In this document: in pieces, positions 1 through 8,021 of the stretch
Layout: every line of letters begins with the position of its first letter
How positions within the stretch are numbered: position 1 is the stretch's first letter
Assembly (NCBI GenBank): GCA_963678585.2
Contig: CAXXGA010000002.1
Span: 2,914,001-2,978,000, forward strand
DNA: 64,000 bases
Origin: Breoghania sp963678585
GTDB taxonomy: Bacteria > Pseudomonadota > Alphaproteobacteria > Rhizobiales > Stappiaceae
Direction of reading: 5' to 3'
Made by a program: the position numbers and the translations under genes
The notes under the pieces: model-generated
Told to the model about the DNA's origin: nothing
The model's database searches: none
What the model saw: only the letters and a program-made list of their open reading frames with translations

Positions 1-43
1 ACACCGCAATAGCCCACCCGCCCCGATGCGGCCGAAGGCGGAA

Positions 44-721
44 CTAGGGGCGCAAGCCGGTCTTGGCGCGATACATGTCGCGATCGGCCCGGTCGAGCAC
101 GTCGCCCGACCTGTCCTCGCCGCAAAGACAGGCGATCCCCAGCGAGGCGGAAATCGTGTAGGGGCGTCCGTCGAAGACGAACGGGGCTTCGGCCAGCGCC
201 CGGTTGACGTCCAGCGCCGCGGCCCGCGCCTCCTGCGCGCTCGTCTTCCACAACAATGCGACGAACTCATCCCCGCCGATACGCCCCACGACGTCGGAGC
301 GCCGCAAGGTGCCCGACAGCACGCTCGCCACATGCTTCAATGCGGCATCGCCCGCCACATGGCCCAGCGTATCGTTGATGTGCTTGAAATTGTTCAGGTC
401 CGCATAGACCAGCGACACGTCGGAAGAATAGCGCGAGACGAAAGAGATGGAGCGTTCCAGCACCCGCTCGAAACCGCGGCGGTTCAGCAGCCCCGTGAGA
501 GCATCGCGCACGGCGTCGTGCCTCAGGCGACTGATTTCCAGACGCTGGGCGCTGATCACGTCCATCAGCCTTGTCACCTCGTCGTTCAGATCCTCGACAA
601 ACATCCGAATGTGCTCCGGCACGACAAGATCGTCCAGACGATCCAGTGCCCCGGCCCCGTTACGGCGGCTTTCCGCCGTCGTCTCTGCACATGCCACCCT
701 CATGGTCGGCCCCCGCTGCAT
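44..721 (-). CDS. GGDEF-domain diguanylate cyclase
   Basis: Predicted to make cyclic di-GMP from two GTP. The 225-residue protein has a helical, partly coiled N-terminus (residues 25-70) with no membrane segment, followed by a full GGDEF domain. The catalytic GGDEF motif is at residues 149-153. The RRSD at 140-143 sits exactly five residues before it, which is the usual inhibitory I-site, so product inhibition is likely. No EAL domain is present. A second in-frame ATG at 703 has a better ribosome site (a run of five G six bases upstream) and may be the true start. It is divergent from purE. The cue it senses cannot be told from the sequence. Confidence 0.88.
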   Translation of the reverse strand: MQRGPTMRVACAETTAESRRNGAGALDRLDDLVVPEHIRMFVEDLNDEVTRLMDVISAQRLEISRLRHDAVRDALTGLLNRRGFERVLERSISFVSRYSSDVSLVYADLNNFKHINDTLGHVAGDAALKHVASVLSGTLRRSDVVGRIGGDEFVALLWKTSAQEARAAALDVNRALAEAPFVFDGRPYTISASLGIACLCGEDRSGDVLDRADRDMYRAKTGLRP

Positions 722-918
722 TGCGACCTACAATTTAATTCAAAGGGAGCCTGACGTCAGGGTTTTACCCGACCTTGTCCAAGATCATGCAGTTTCGTGG
801 TTAACGGACCTTTCCGAGATGTTAACGACTTGCCTGTCGGCACATGGCTTCTATAATCCGCGCCTTTCCGGCAAAAACTCGGTAAATGTAGCGAGTTGAG
901 GCACCCCACGGAGCAAGA

Positions 919-1416
919 ATGGCGCAGAACAAGCCCCCCGTCGCAATCATCATGGGGAGCCAGTCCGACTGGCCCACGATGAAAAATGCCGCTGACACGC
1001 TCGAAGCGCTGGGCGTTGCCCATGAGGCGCGCATCGTTTCCGCCCACCGCACCCCCGATCGCCTGGTCGCCTTCGCCAAGGGCGCGAAGGCGGAAGGCGT
1101 GCAGGTCGTGATCGCCGGCGCGGGCGGTGCGGCCCACCTGCCGGGCATGGTCGCTTCCATGACGCCGCTGCCGGTTTTCGGCGTGCCGATTGAATCGCGC
1201 GCCATGAAGGGTATCGACAGTCTCTATTCCATCGTCCAGATGCCCGCGGGCATTCCCGTCGGCACGCTCGCCATCGGGCGTGCGGGCGCGGTCAACGCCG
1301 CGCTGATGGCCGCAAGCGTACTCGCGCTGAATGACGAGGCGCTGGCGACCCGGCTCGATGAATGGCGCACCCGCCAGAGCGAGGCCGTGGCCGAGTTTCC
1401 CGTGGACGAGGCCTGA
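919..1416 (+). CDS. purE: N5-carboxyaminoimidazole ribonucleotide mutase
   Basis: Class I PurE, which converts N5-CAIR to CAIR in de novo purine synthesis. The 165-residue protein shows the family signatures in order: GSQSDWPTM near the N-terminus (phosphate and substrate binding), SAHRTPDRL with the catalytic His, and the glycine-rich GAGGAAHLPGM. The length is normal for bacterial PurE. It lies four bases upstream of purK on the same strand, so the two are almost certainly co-transcribed and probably translationally coupled. The start has a GGAG about seven bases upstream. Confidence 0.97.
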   Translation: MAQNKPPVAIIMGSQSDWPTMKNAADTLEALGVAHEARIVSAHRTPDRLVAFAKGAKAEGVQVVIAGAGGAAHLPGMVASMTPLPVFGVPIESRAMKGIDSLYSIVQMPAGIPVGTLAIGRAGAVNAALMAASVLALNDEALATRLDEWRTRQSEAVAEFPVDEA

Positions 1417-1420
1417 GATC

Positions 1421-2506
1421 ATGTCCGCCTCTCCCCTCGCGCTTGAACCGGGTTCCACCGTCGGCATCCTCGGCGGAGGCCAGCTCGGCCGCATGCTGGC
1501 GCTCGCCGCCGCCCCGCTGGGCCTGAAGTGCCACATCTATTGCCCCGACGAGGCGAGCCCGGCCTTTCAGGTCGCCGACGCCTTCACCCTCGCGGCCTAT
1601 GACGACGAAGCGGCGCTCGCCGCCTTCGCCGACGCCGTGGACGTGGTGACTTACGAATTCGAGAACGTGCCGGAAGCGACCGCGCGTTTTCTGTCCGAAC
1701 GCGTGGCCCTGCGCCCCGGCGCAAGGCCGCTTGCGGTCGCGCAGGACCGGCTTTCGGAAAAGGAATTCCTGAGTTCCATCGGCATTCCGCTTGCCCCCTT
1801 CGCCGCCGTGAACGGCCCGGAGGATATTGCCGCCGCGGCGAAGGTCACCGGCCTTCCCGCCATCCTCAAGACCCGGCGGCTTGGCTATGACGGCAAGGGC
1901 CAGACCCGCATCGACAGCCTTGAGGACGCCGAAGACGCTTGGGCGCGCATCGGCAAGGCCCCTGCGGTGCTGGAAGGTCTCGTCGATTTCGCGCTGGAAT
2001 GCTCGGTCGTGGCGGCCCGCGGCGCAGACGGCGCAACGGCTGCCTATGACATTGCCGAGAACGAGCATCACAACCACATCCTGAAATGGACCCATATCCC
2101 CGCAAACCTTGGCGAAGAGACGCAGGACGCGGCCCGCGCACTGGGCATGAAGGTGGCCGAGGCGCTGGATTACGTGGGCGTTCTGGCGGTGGAACTCTTC
2201 GTGGTGCGCGATGAACAGGGCGAGCGTCTCGTCGCCAACGAGATCGCCCCGCGGGTCCACAATTCCGGCCACTGGACGCAGGACGGCTGCGCGGTCTCGC
2301 AGTTCGAGCAGCATATCCGCGCGGTAGCGGGCTGGCCGCTGGGAACGCCCGCACGGCGCTGCGACGTGGTGATGGAAAACCTGATCGGCGACGATGCCGC
2401 GAACTGGCAGGCCATTCTGGCCGAGCCCGACGCCCGGCTTCATCTTTACGGCAAGGCGGAAATTCGCGCGGGCCGCAAGATGGGCCACGTCAACCGCATC
2501 AAGTAG
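1421..2506 (+). CDS. purK: N5-carboxyaminoimidazole ribonucleotide synthase
   Basis: An ATP-grasp enzyme that carboxylates AIR to N5-CAIR with ATP and bicarbonate and feeds PurE. The frame opens further upstream inside purE, but the ATG at 1421 places the glycine-rich motif GILGGGQLGRM near the N-terminus as in the family, giving 361 residues (typical). The ATP-grasp region follows (KTRRLGYDGKGQ, then NEIAPRVHNSGHWT). The last codons and the TAG stop lie inside an 18-bp near-perfect direct repeat (2495-2512 and 2513-2530) in which the second copy reads CAG where the first has the stop. Confidence 0.97.
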   Translation: MSASPLALEPGSTVGILGGGQLGRMLALAAAPLGLKCHIYCPDEASPAFQVADAFTLAAYDDEAALAAFADAVDVVTYEFENVPEATARFLSERVALRPGARPLAVAQDRLSEKEFLSSIGIPLAPFAAVNGPEDIAAAAKVTGLPAILKTRRLGYDGKGQTRIDSLEDAEDAWARIGKAPAVLEGLVDFALECSVVAARGADGATAAYDIAENEHHNHILKWTHIPANLGEETQDAARALGMKVAEALDYVGVLAVELFVVRDEQGERLVANEIAPRVHNSGHWTQDGCAVSQFEQHIRAVAGWPLGTPARRCDVVMENLIGDDAANWQAILAEPDARLHLYGKAEIRAGRKMGHVNRIK

Positions 2507-2530
2507 AACCGGCGCATCAAGCAGAACTGG
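2495..2530. repeat. 18-bp tandem duplication across the purK stop codon
   Basis: Two adjacent 18-bp units starting CGCATCAAG differ at two positions. Unit 1 holds the last codons and the TAG stop of purK. In unit 2 the stop position is CAG. This looks like a local slippage duplication at the gene end. Confidence 0.75.
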
Positions 2531-2537
2531 CAACAGG

Positions 2538-2559
2538 CGGCGGACCTCCCGGTCCGCCG
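2538..2559. terminator. Hairpin between convergent purK and MATE genes
   Basis: A perfect 9-bp stem (CGGCGGACC / GGTCCGCCG) with a TCCC loop lies between the two convergent genes. It has no U-run on either strand, so it may act as a bidirectional, weak or Rho-assisted terminator. Confidence 0.5.
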
Positions 2560-2575
2560 TCCTCCTTCGGATCTC

Positions 2576-3985
2576 TCAGACAAGCCCCAGCCGCTCGCGC
2601 CCCCTGAACCGCCAGATCATGGCGATGGCGACGGACGCAAGCCCGCTTGCAAGCCCCCACCACAGCCCCACGCCGCCCCAGCCCGCCCAGAAGGCGAGCA
2701 CATAGGCAAGCGTCAGGCCGATGCCCCAATAGCCGCCAAGCGCAATCAGCATCGGGATCCGGGTATCGGAAAGCCCGCGCAGCACGTTGCCCGCAGAGAC
2801 CTGAGCGCCGTCGAAGATCTGGAAGACCGCGGCGACCGCCAGGAAGCTGACACCCGTTGCGAAGACCGCCTCCGTATTGGGATTGCCCTCCTTGGTGAAG
2901 GCTCCGATCAGCAGTTCCGGGAAATTCAGGAAGAACAGCGCCGTCAGCATCATGAAGCCGACGGCAAGGCCGATCGTCGTCCAGCCCGCGCGCGCAACGC
3001 CCGCCCGGCTCCGACGCCCATGCGCAAGCCCCACCCGGATGCTGCCCGCAAGGCTGAAGCCCAAAGGCACCATGAAAGCGATGGAGGCGCACTGTATGGC
3101 GATGCCGTGGGCGGCAAGCTGCACGGTGCCGATCCAGCCCATCATCATGGAAGACCCCGCAAAGAGCCCCACCTCCGCCAGCATGGTCGCGCCGATGGGC
3201 CAGCCGATCTTGAGAATATGCAGGAAGACCGGCCAGTCGGGCCGCCAGAACCGGCCGAGAATGGCGAAGCGGCGCAGACGGCGCTGACGCATCGTGTAGG
3301 TTACGACCATCAGGAACGTGCAGGTGGCGGTCAGCGTCGAGGCGATGCCCGCCCCCATCAATTCCAGCCGCGGCGCGCCGAAATTGCCGAAGATCAGCAT
3401 GTAATCGGCCAGCACGTTGAACAGGGCGCCCGCCACGGTTGCCCACATGACGACCTGCGCCTTTTCCATGACGCCGACAAAATTGCGCATGCCGATCGTC
3501 GCCAGCGAGGGCGGCAACGTCCATTGCAGATAGCGCATGTAATAGCCGGACGACGCGGCGACCTCCGGATCCTGCCCGACCCAGACCAGCAGCGTCTCCG
3601 TGTGCCACATGAGAATCATGGCGGGGATCGAATAGGCGATCACCACCCACAGCCCCATACGCACCGACCGGCGCACTTCGCGCATGTTGTTCTCGCCGCG
3701 CGCCTTGGCGGCCAGCGGCATCACCGCCTGCACCAGCCCGCAGCCGAACAGCCAGGTCATGATATAGAGATTGAACGCCAGAACAGAGGCCGCCAGCGGC
3801 TCCGTTCCAAGCTGACCGATCATCAGGACATCGGTCGTATTGATTGCTGTCTGCGCCAGCTGGGCCCCGGCAATCGGCACCCCCAACGCAAGCGTCGCCC
3901 GTATTTCGGCCATCCATAGGGACAAGCCGGTCCGCGCGGCGCCATCGCTCGCCTGCGAAACCATCGGATCGCTCCGGAAAAACAT
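2576..3985 (-). CDS. MATE-family multidrug/Na+ antiporter (NorM-like)
   Basis: An inner-membrane exporter of 469 residues with about 12 hydrophobic segments, normal for the MATE family. It starts with a short basic N-terminus, then an ALGVPIAGAQLAQ segment and the TTDVLMIGQLG stretch typical of TM1-2 in NorM proteins. The two six-helix halves are recognisable, with a PLGFSLAGSIRVG segment in the second. It probably extrudes cationic drugs or metabolites in exchange for Na+ or H+; the substrate cannot be read from sequence. It is convergent with purK and has about 430 bp upstream before rpsU on the other strand. Confidence 0.92.
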   Translation of the reverse strand: MFFRSDPMVSQASDGAARTGLSLWMAEIRATLALGVPIAGAQLAQTAINTTDVLMIGQLGTEPLAASVLAFNLYIMTWLFGCGLVQAVMPLAAKARGENNMREVRRSVRMGLWVVIAYSIPAMILMWHTETLLVWVGQDPEVAASSGYYMRYLQWTLPPSLATIGMRNFVGVMEKAQVVMWATVAGALFNVLADYMLIFGNFGAPRLELMGAGIASTLTATCTFLMVVTYTMRQRRLRRFAILGRFWRPDWPVFLHILKIGWPIGATMLAEVGLFAGSSMMMGWIGTVQLAAHGIAIQCASIAFMVPLGFSLAGSIRVGLAHGRRSRAGVARAGWTTIGLAVGFMMLTALFFLNFPELLIGAFTKEGNPNTEAVFATGVSFLAVAAVFQIFDGAQVSAGNVLRGLSDTRIPMLIALGGYWGIGLTLAYVLAFWAGWGGVGLWWGLASGLASVAIAMIWRFRGRERLGLV

Positions 3986-4412
3986 GATTCGCCGCGGTCC
4001 GGGATCGAGGGCGAAAACGATGCGGGCATCCGGCTCACAAGGACTGCGGATACTTTAACCCGGCGCAACGGGAGCGACCTTACCCACCCCCGCCTCCCGC
4101 GTCCACCCGCATGGCCGCCCGCATCGAAGGTCAAATGGTCTCCCCCGGATTTGCGCCCCGCCACGCACGCCCCGCGCCCGTCCACCGGTCTTGCCGCCAA
4201 TCCCTCGACAATCTTCATGGAGGGTGTATTCTTTAGCCCTCCACGGTGGACAAGCCCCAGAGCATCTGCTAAGGAACGGCCCACTTTCGCGACGCCTCGT
4301 GCGGCGCGCCGGAGCATCGCCCCGATCTCGACCGGCCATCCGGCCAACGTGGATCGGCGCTTCGGGTAGATATCAGACAACCTGACCAGTTCGGCAACAC
4401 GGGATATTACGC
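3986..4412. other. Intergenic region between MATE gene and rpsU
   Basis: A divergent 427-bp spacer with no convincing gene. It carries the likely rpsU promoter (4205-4232), leaving an rpsU leader of roughly 170 nt. I see no recognisable riboswitch in it. Confidence 0.5.
4205..4232 (+). promoter_or_regulatory. Candidate sigma-70 promoter for rpsU
   Basis: TCGACA (one mismatch to TTGACA) is followed after 16 bases by TATTCT. It points at rpsU and is the only good match in the spacer. Confidence 0.4.
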
Positions 4413-4640
4413 GTGCAAGTTCTCGTTCGCGATAACAACGTTGATCAGGCGCTCAAGGCGCTGAAGAAGAAGATGCAGCGTGAAGGCATCTTCCGGGAAA
4501 TGAAACTCCGCGGCCACTTTGAAAAGCCGTCCGAAAAGCGTGCGCGCGAAAAGGCTGAAGCCATCCGCCGCGCCCGCAAGCTGGCCCGCAAGCGCGCCCA
4601 GCGCGAGGGCCTGCTGACCGGCCGTTCCGGCCGCCGCTAA
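4413..4640 (+). CDS. rpsU: 30S ribosomal protein S21
   Basis: A small basic ribosomal protein of 75 residues that binds the 30S platform near the anti-Shine-Dalgarno end of 16S rRNA. It begins MQVLVRDNNVDQALKALKKK and has the EGIFREMKLRGHFEKPSEKR core and a Lys/Arg-rich tail, all typical of alphaproteobacterial S21. The start codon is GTG at 4413. It appears monocistronic: no dnaG or rpoD follows, unlike the enterobacterial macromolecular-synthesis operon. Confidence 0.98.
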   Translation: MQVLVRDNNVDQALKALKKKMQREGIFREMKLRGHFEKPSEKRAREKAEAIRRARKLARKRAQREGLLTGRSGRR

Positions 4641-5024
4641 GCTGCCGCGATCAGGCCACCGGCCTGATCGACCGCCGCCTGGCCCTCCCCAAATCCCCGA
4701 TATCACCAGCAGCCCGACCGGATCTCTCCGGAGGTAACGCGTGAACTGAATCGGCTCCGGACTATCAGGCCCGGCTTGGGGAATAAGGCGGCAGGCGGCA
4801 CTGAGCGCAGACTGCCGAGCTGAAAAGACCGCGTTCGAAATTCAGACGGACTGTACGGATCGCCCGTACGGTCCGTTTCCGTTTGGGCTGACACCTGCCT
4901 CCCGTCTTCTCCCCCGCTCCCCGCGGTTTTCCGCGTAGCCTCTACTCCCGGCATGACACAAGTCATGGCGCAGGCTGGACAATTGTCCGCAAAGAACGCT
5001 CACTGGACCGACAGGGGGCGTATC
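4641..5024. other. Intergenic region after rpsU
   Basis: It holds a perfect 9-bp hairpin directly after rpsU (4649-4669, GATCAGGCC / GGCCTGATC) without a U-run, and the terminator-like hairpin at 4846-4880. An in-frame ATG at 4953 could extend the next gene by 24 residues, but the extension has no family similarity that I recognise. Confidence 0.5.
4846..4880 (+). terminator. Terminator-like hairpin downstream of rpsU
   Basis: ACGGACTGTACGG pairs with CCGTACGGTCCGT (one bulge, 5-nt loop) and is followed by TTCCGTTT, a broken U-run. Confidence 0.45.
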
Positions 5025-5606
5025 ATGGCACGAACGATCACGGTCATTCACGGACATCCCGACCACGCGGACACGCATCTGTGCCACGCGCTGGGCACCG
5101 CCTATGTGGATGGTGCGCGGGCCGCGGGCCACACAGTGCGGGAAATCCGGATCGCAGACCTCGATTTTCCGCTCCTGCGCAATGAAGACGAATATTCCGG
5201 CCCCGTCCCCGACAGCCTCACCGAGAGCTACGCGGCGCTGAGCGATGCCGATCACATCGTCATCGTCTTCCCGCTCTGGCTCGGCACCCTGCCCGCCCTC
5301 ACCAAGGCTTTCTTCGAGCAGGTCTTCCACCGCAACTCCGCCTTTGAGGACCGCGCAGGCGGCTTCCCGCGCGGTCGCTTCACCGGACGCACCGTGCGCC
5401 TTGTGGTGACCATGGGCATGCCCGCCTTCTTCTATCGCCTGTGGTATCGCGCACACGGCCTCAAGGGCTTCGAGCGCAACGTACTGGCCATGGTGGGGAT
5501 GAAGCCGCTGAAGGCGGTCCTCTTCGGAGGCGCGGGCGCCGCCGACGAGGCGAAACGCAAGAGCTGGCTGAACCGGATGGAAGAACTGGGCCGCAAGGGC
5601 GTCTAG
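5025..5606 (+). CDS. NAD(P)H-dependent oxidoreductase, flavodoxin-like fold
   Basis: A 193-residue protein of the Flavodoxin_2 (quinone reductase / modulator of drug activity) group, which uses FMN or FAD to reduce quinones or other acceptors with NAD(P)H. It begins with the nucleotide-binding MARTITVIHGHPD strand-loop. The IVIVFPLWLGTLPALTKAF segment is the hallmark flavin-contacting region of the family. The later MGMPAFFYRLWYRAHG and CO-terminal GFERNVLAMVGMKP segments are also typical. The ATG at 5025 was chosen because it puts the first beta strand at the N-terminus. It stands alone, followed by a repeat island. Confidence 0.85.
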   Translation: MARTITVIHGHPDHADTHLCHALGTAYVDGARAAGHTVREIRIADLDFPLLRNEDEYSGPVPDSLTESYAALSDADHIVIVFPLWLGTLPALTKAFFEQVFHRNSAFEDRAGGFPRGRFTGRTVRLVVTMGMPAFFYRLWYRAHGLKGFERNVLAMVGMKPLKAVLFGGAGAADEAKRKSWLNRMEELGRKGV

Positions 5607-5720
5607 CACGGGCTCGCAAGCCGGTGTTAGGCCCTTGCGTGAATACCCCGCGGACGCAACACGGCAGCCTGACAGCCCGCCGCACAACCGCGGTTGGGGT
5701 GCATTGGCAACCTGCGAGCT

Positions 5721-5783
5721 TGCGGCCCATCCTTCGAGACGGCGCTGATGCGCCTCCTCAGGAGGACGTTGTGGGGTGGGGCG
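5721..5783 (+). repeat. REP-like element, copy 1
   Basis: The element reads CCCATCCTTCGAGACGG, a short variable loop, then CCTCCTCAGGA and ACGTTGTGGGGTGGGGC. The same element occurs inverted at 5953-6015 and again at 43124-43170. This is the dispersed intergenic type common in Rhizobiales. Confidence 0.8.
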
Positions 5784-5789
5784 AGGCTT

Positions 5790-5952
5790 TTCAAAGCTGG
5801 CCTTATCAGCCGCTCAAGGCCCACCTCACCCTATAGCTCAAGACTGGCCTCACCTGCAGCCCAGGACCAGTCGCACCTGCAGCTCAAGGCTAGCCTGGAC
5901 TGCGGGTCGAAGCGGGCCTCATCTGCGACCCGAGCCTGCCGCCGACTTGCAG
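5790..5952. repeat. Degenerate 23-bp tandem repeat, about 7 units
   Basis: Seven units of 23-24 bp run end to end: 5790, 5813, 5837, 5860, 5883, 5906 and 5929. Most start with TCAAG or a variant and end in CTGCAG or a variant (for example CTCAAGACTGGCCTCACCTG then CAG). Units differ from each other at many positions. The array sits exactly between two inverted REP-like elements. No repeat-spacer pattern exists, so it is not a CRISPR. Confidence 0.7.
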
Positions 5953-6015
5953 CCGCCCCACCCACAACGTCATCCTGAGGAGGGCGGAACGCCCGTCTCG
6001 AAGGATGGGCCACAG
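5953..6015 (-). repeat. REP-like element, copy 2 (inverted)
   Basis: The reverse complement carries the same blocks as copy 1: CCCATCCTTCGAGACGG, CCTCCTCAGGA and ACGTTGTGGGTGGGGC. Together copies 1 and 2 form a roughly 300-bp inverted arrangement around the 23-bp array. Confidence 0.8.
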
Positions 6016-6068
6016 CCCCCAATACCAGCCCCAATACTCCCCTGCCCCCGACATTCCCCCGCCGGAAA

Positions 6069-6100
6069 CGAAAAAGGCCGCACCCAACGGGCGCGGCCTT
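6069..6100 (-). terminator. Terminator of the pnt operon
   Basis: On the minus strand AAGGCCGCGCCC pairs with GGGTGCGGCCTT (one mismatch, 3-nt loop) and is followed by a T-run, 28 bp after the pntB stop. Confidence 0.8.
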
Positions 6101-6127
6101 CAATCTCTCGGAGGAAATCCGGGTCGA

Positions 6128-7525
6128 TTACATCGACTTGACGATTTCTTCCGTCATCTTCTTCGCATCGCCGAACAGCATCATGGTCTGGTCGAGGAAG
6201 AACAGCTCGTTCTGGATGCCGGCGTAACCGGAGCCCATGCCGCGCTTGACGAAGAGGACCGTCTTGGCCTTGTCAACGTCGAGGATCGGCATGCCGTAGA
6301 TCGGCGACGCCGGATCGTCACGCGCGGCCGGGTTGGTCACGTCGTTCGCGCCGATGACGAAGGCGACGTCCGCCTGTGCGAACTCGGAGTTGATGTCCTC
6401 AAGCTCGAACACTTCGTCATAGGGCACGTTGGCTTCCGCCAGCAGCACGTTCATGTGGCCCGGCATACGACCCGCCACCGGGTGGATGGCGTATTTGACC
6501 TCGACGCCTTCGCCCTTGAGCGTGTCGGCCAGCTCGCGCAGCGCGTGCTGGGCCTGGGCGACCGCCATGCCGTAGCCCGGCACGATGATGACCTTGGAGG
6601 CGTTCTTCATCAGGTAGGCCGCGTCTTCCGCCGCACCCTGCTTGACGGGACGCTCTTCCCCGCCGCCACCGCCGCCGGCCGCAGCCGTCTCGCCGCCAAA
6701 GCCGCCGAGAATGACCGAGATGAACGAGCGGTTCATGCCCTTGCACATGATGTAGGACAGGATCGCACCCGAGGAGCCCACCAGCGCACCGGTGATGATC
6801 AGCGCCATGTTGCCGAGCGTGAAGCCGATACCGGCAGCCGCCCACCCCGAATAGGAGTTCAGCATGGAGATGACGACAGGCATGTCCGCGCCGCCGATCG
6901 GAACGATCATCAGACCGCCGAAGGCCAGCGACAACAGCACGATCACCCAGAAAATGGTGTGGCTCTCCGTCGTCGTCAGCGCGATGACCAGCACCACGAT
7001 GGCGGCAGCCAGCGCGATGTTGATGACGTGACGACCCGGCAGCAGGATCGGCTTGCCGGACATGCGCCCGTCAAGCTTCAGGAAGGCGATCACCGAACCG
7101 GTGAAGGTCATGGCGCCGATGGCGACGCCGATCGACATTTCCACCAGCGCCTGCGCGTGGATGGAGCCGACTTCGCCGATGCCGAAGGCTTCCGGCGCAT
7201 AGAGCGCACCGGCGGCCACCAGCACCGCGGCCAGACCCACCAACGAGTGGAAGGCGGCGACGAGCTGCGGCATGGCCGTCATCGGAATGCGACGCGCGAT
7301 GATCGCGCCGATGCCGCCGCCGATGGCGAGACCGAGGACGATCATCAGCCAGCCCGAGCCGCTCGGCACCGCAATGCCCAGCGTTGTCAGGATGGCGATC
7401 GCCATACCGATCATGCCGAACACGTTGCCCTGACGCGACGTGGTGGGATGGGAAAGACCGCGCAGCGCCAGAATGAACAGGACGCCGGAAATCAGGTAGA
7501 GGAAGGCTGCGAAATTCGCTGTCAT
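6128..7525 (-). CDS. pntB: NAD(P) transhydrogenase subunit beta
   Basis: The membrane and NADP(H)-binding subunit of the proton-translocating transhydrogenase, which makes NADPH from NADH using the proton gradient. The 465-residue protein has about nine N-terminal transmembrane helices (to about residue 270), then the soluble dIII domain. That domain has VIIVPGYGMAVAQAQHALRE (NADP(H) fold) and the ANDVTNPAARDDPASPIYGM motif that contacts NADP. The length matches the family. It is last in the operon pntAA-pntAB-pntB, 13 bp after pntAB, and is followed by a good terminator. Confidence 0.97.
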   Translation of the reverse strand: MTANFAAFLYLISGVLFILALRGLSHPTTSRQGNVFGMIGMAIAILTTLGIAVPSGSGWLMIVLGLAIGGGIGAIIARRIPMTAMPQLVAAFHSLVGLAAVLVAAGALYAPEAFGIGEVGSIHAQALVEMSIGVAIGAMTFTGSVIAFLKLDGRMSGKPILLPGRHVINIALAAAIVVLVIALTTTESHTIFWVIVLLSLAFGGLMIVPIGGADMPVVISMLNSYSGWAAAGIGFTLGNMALIITGALVGSSGAILSYIMCKGMNRSFISVILGGFGGETAAAGGGGGGEERPVKQGAAEDAAYLMKNASKVIIVPGYGMAVAQAQHALRELADTLKGEGVEVKYAIHPVAGRMPGHMNVLLAEANVPYDEVFELEDINSEFAQADVAFVIGANDVTNPAARDDPASPIYGMPILDVDKAKTVLFVKRGMGSGYAGIQNELFFLDQTMMLFGDAKKMTEEIVKSM

Positions 7526-7538
7526 TGATCCGTTCCCC

Positions 7539-8021
7539 TCACGACTTCTTCTTGTACATGGCGAGCATGCGGCTGGTGACTAAGAACCCGCCGAAAATGT
7601 TCACCGATGCAAGAATGAGAGCAACGAAGCCGAAGCCGTGAGCCCAGGAGGTGTTTGCTTCCTGACCGGCCACCGCTTCCACGCCGACGGACAGAAGCGC
7701 GCCGACCACGATGACGGAGGAAATTGCGTTGGTCACCGACATGAGCGGTGTGTGGAGCGCCGGGGTCACCGACCACACCACGTAGTAACCGACGAAGATC
7801 GCCAGCACGAAAACCGCAAGACGGAACACGAACGGATCGATGGCGCCGCCGGTCGCTGCATGCGCCAGCGCGCCCGCAGCGTCAGCCGCCCCGGACGCAC
7901 CGGAGATCGCCTGGTCCGCATAAGTCTGTGCGGCATCCGCCGCAGCGCGGGCAGCCGCAGCCGCGGCATCCGCCGCGTCGGCCGCGGCGCGCGCCTTTTC
8001 AAGAGCCATTTCGCTCGCCAT
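7539..8021 (-). CDS. pntAB: NAD(P) transhydrogenase subunit alpha part 2
   Basis: The small membrane part of a split alpha subunit, as in Rhodospirillum and Rhizobiales. The C-terminal 95 residues (from about 65) hold three to four transmembrane helices with the family's PLMSVTNAISSVIVVGAL motif. The first 60 residues are an unusual low-complexity Ala/Asp/Arg segment with repeats of ARAAADAA and DAADAAAAA type, likely a charged helix; family members are usually nearer 100-140 residues. Its ATG overlaps the pntAA stop (TAATG), indicating translational coupling. Confidence 0.94.
   Translation of the reverse strand: MASEMALEKARAAADAADAAAAAARAAADAAQTYADQAISGASGAADAAGALAHAATGGAIDPFVFRLAVFVLAIFVGYYVVWSVTPALHTPLMSVTNAISSVIVVGALLSVGVEAVAGQEANTSWAHGFGFVALILASVNIFGGFLVTSRMLAMYKKKS

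Noticed and set aside
797..836. Two GTTAAC sites between the GGDEF gene and purE as CtrA boxes
   Set aside because: The spacing and flanks do not fit TTAA-N7-TTAA; only weak half-sites remain.
5790..5952. Possible CRISPR array
   Set aside because: The units are contiguous and degenerate, with no unique spacers and no cas genes nearby.
6005..7528. A 507-codon plus-strand frame opposite pntB
   Set aside because: The product is His/Arg/Asp-rich, typical of antisense of a membrane protein gene; pntB on the other strand is certain.
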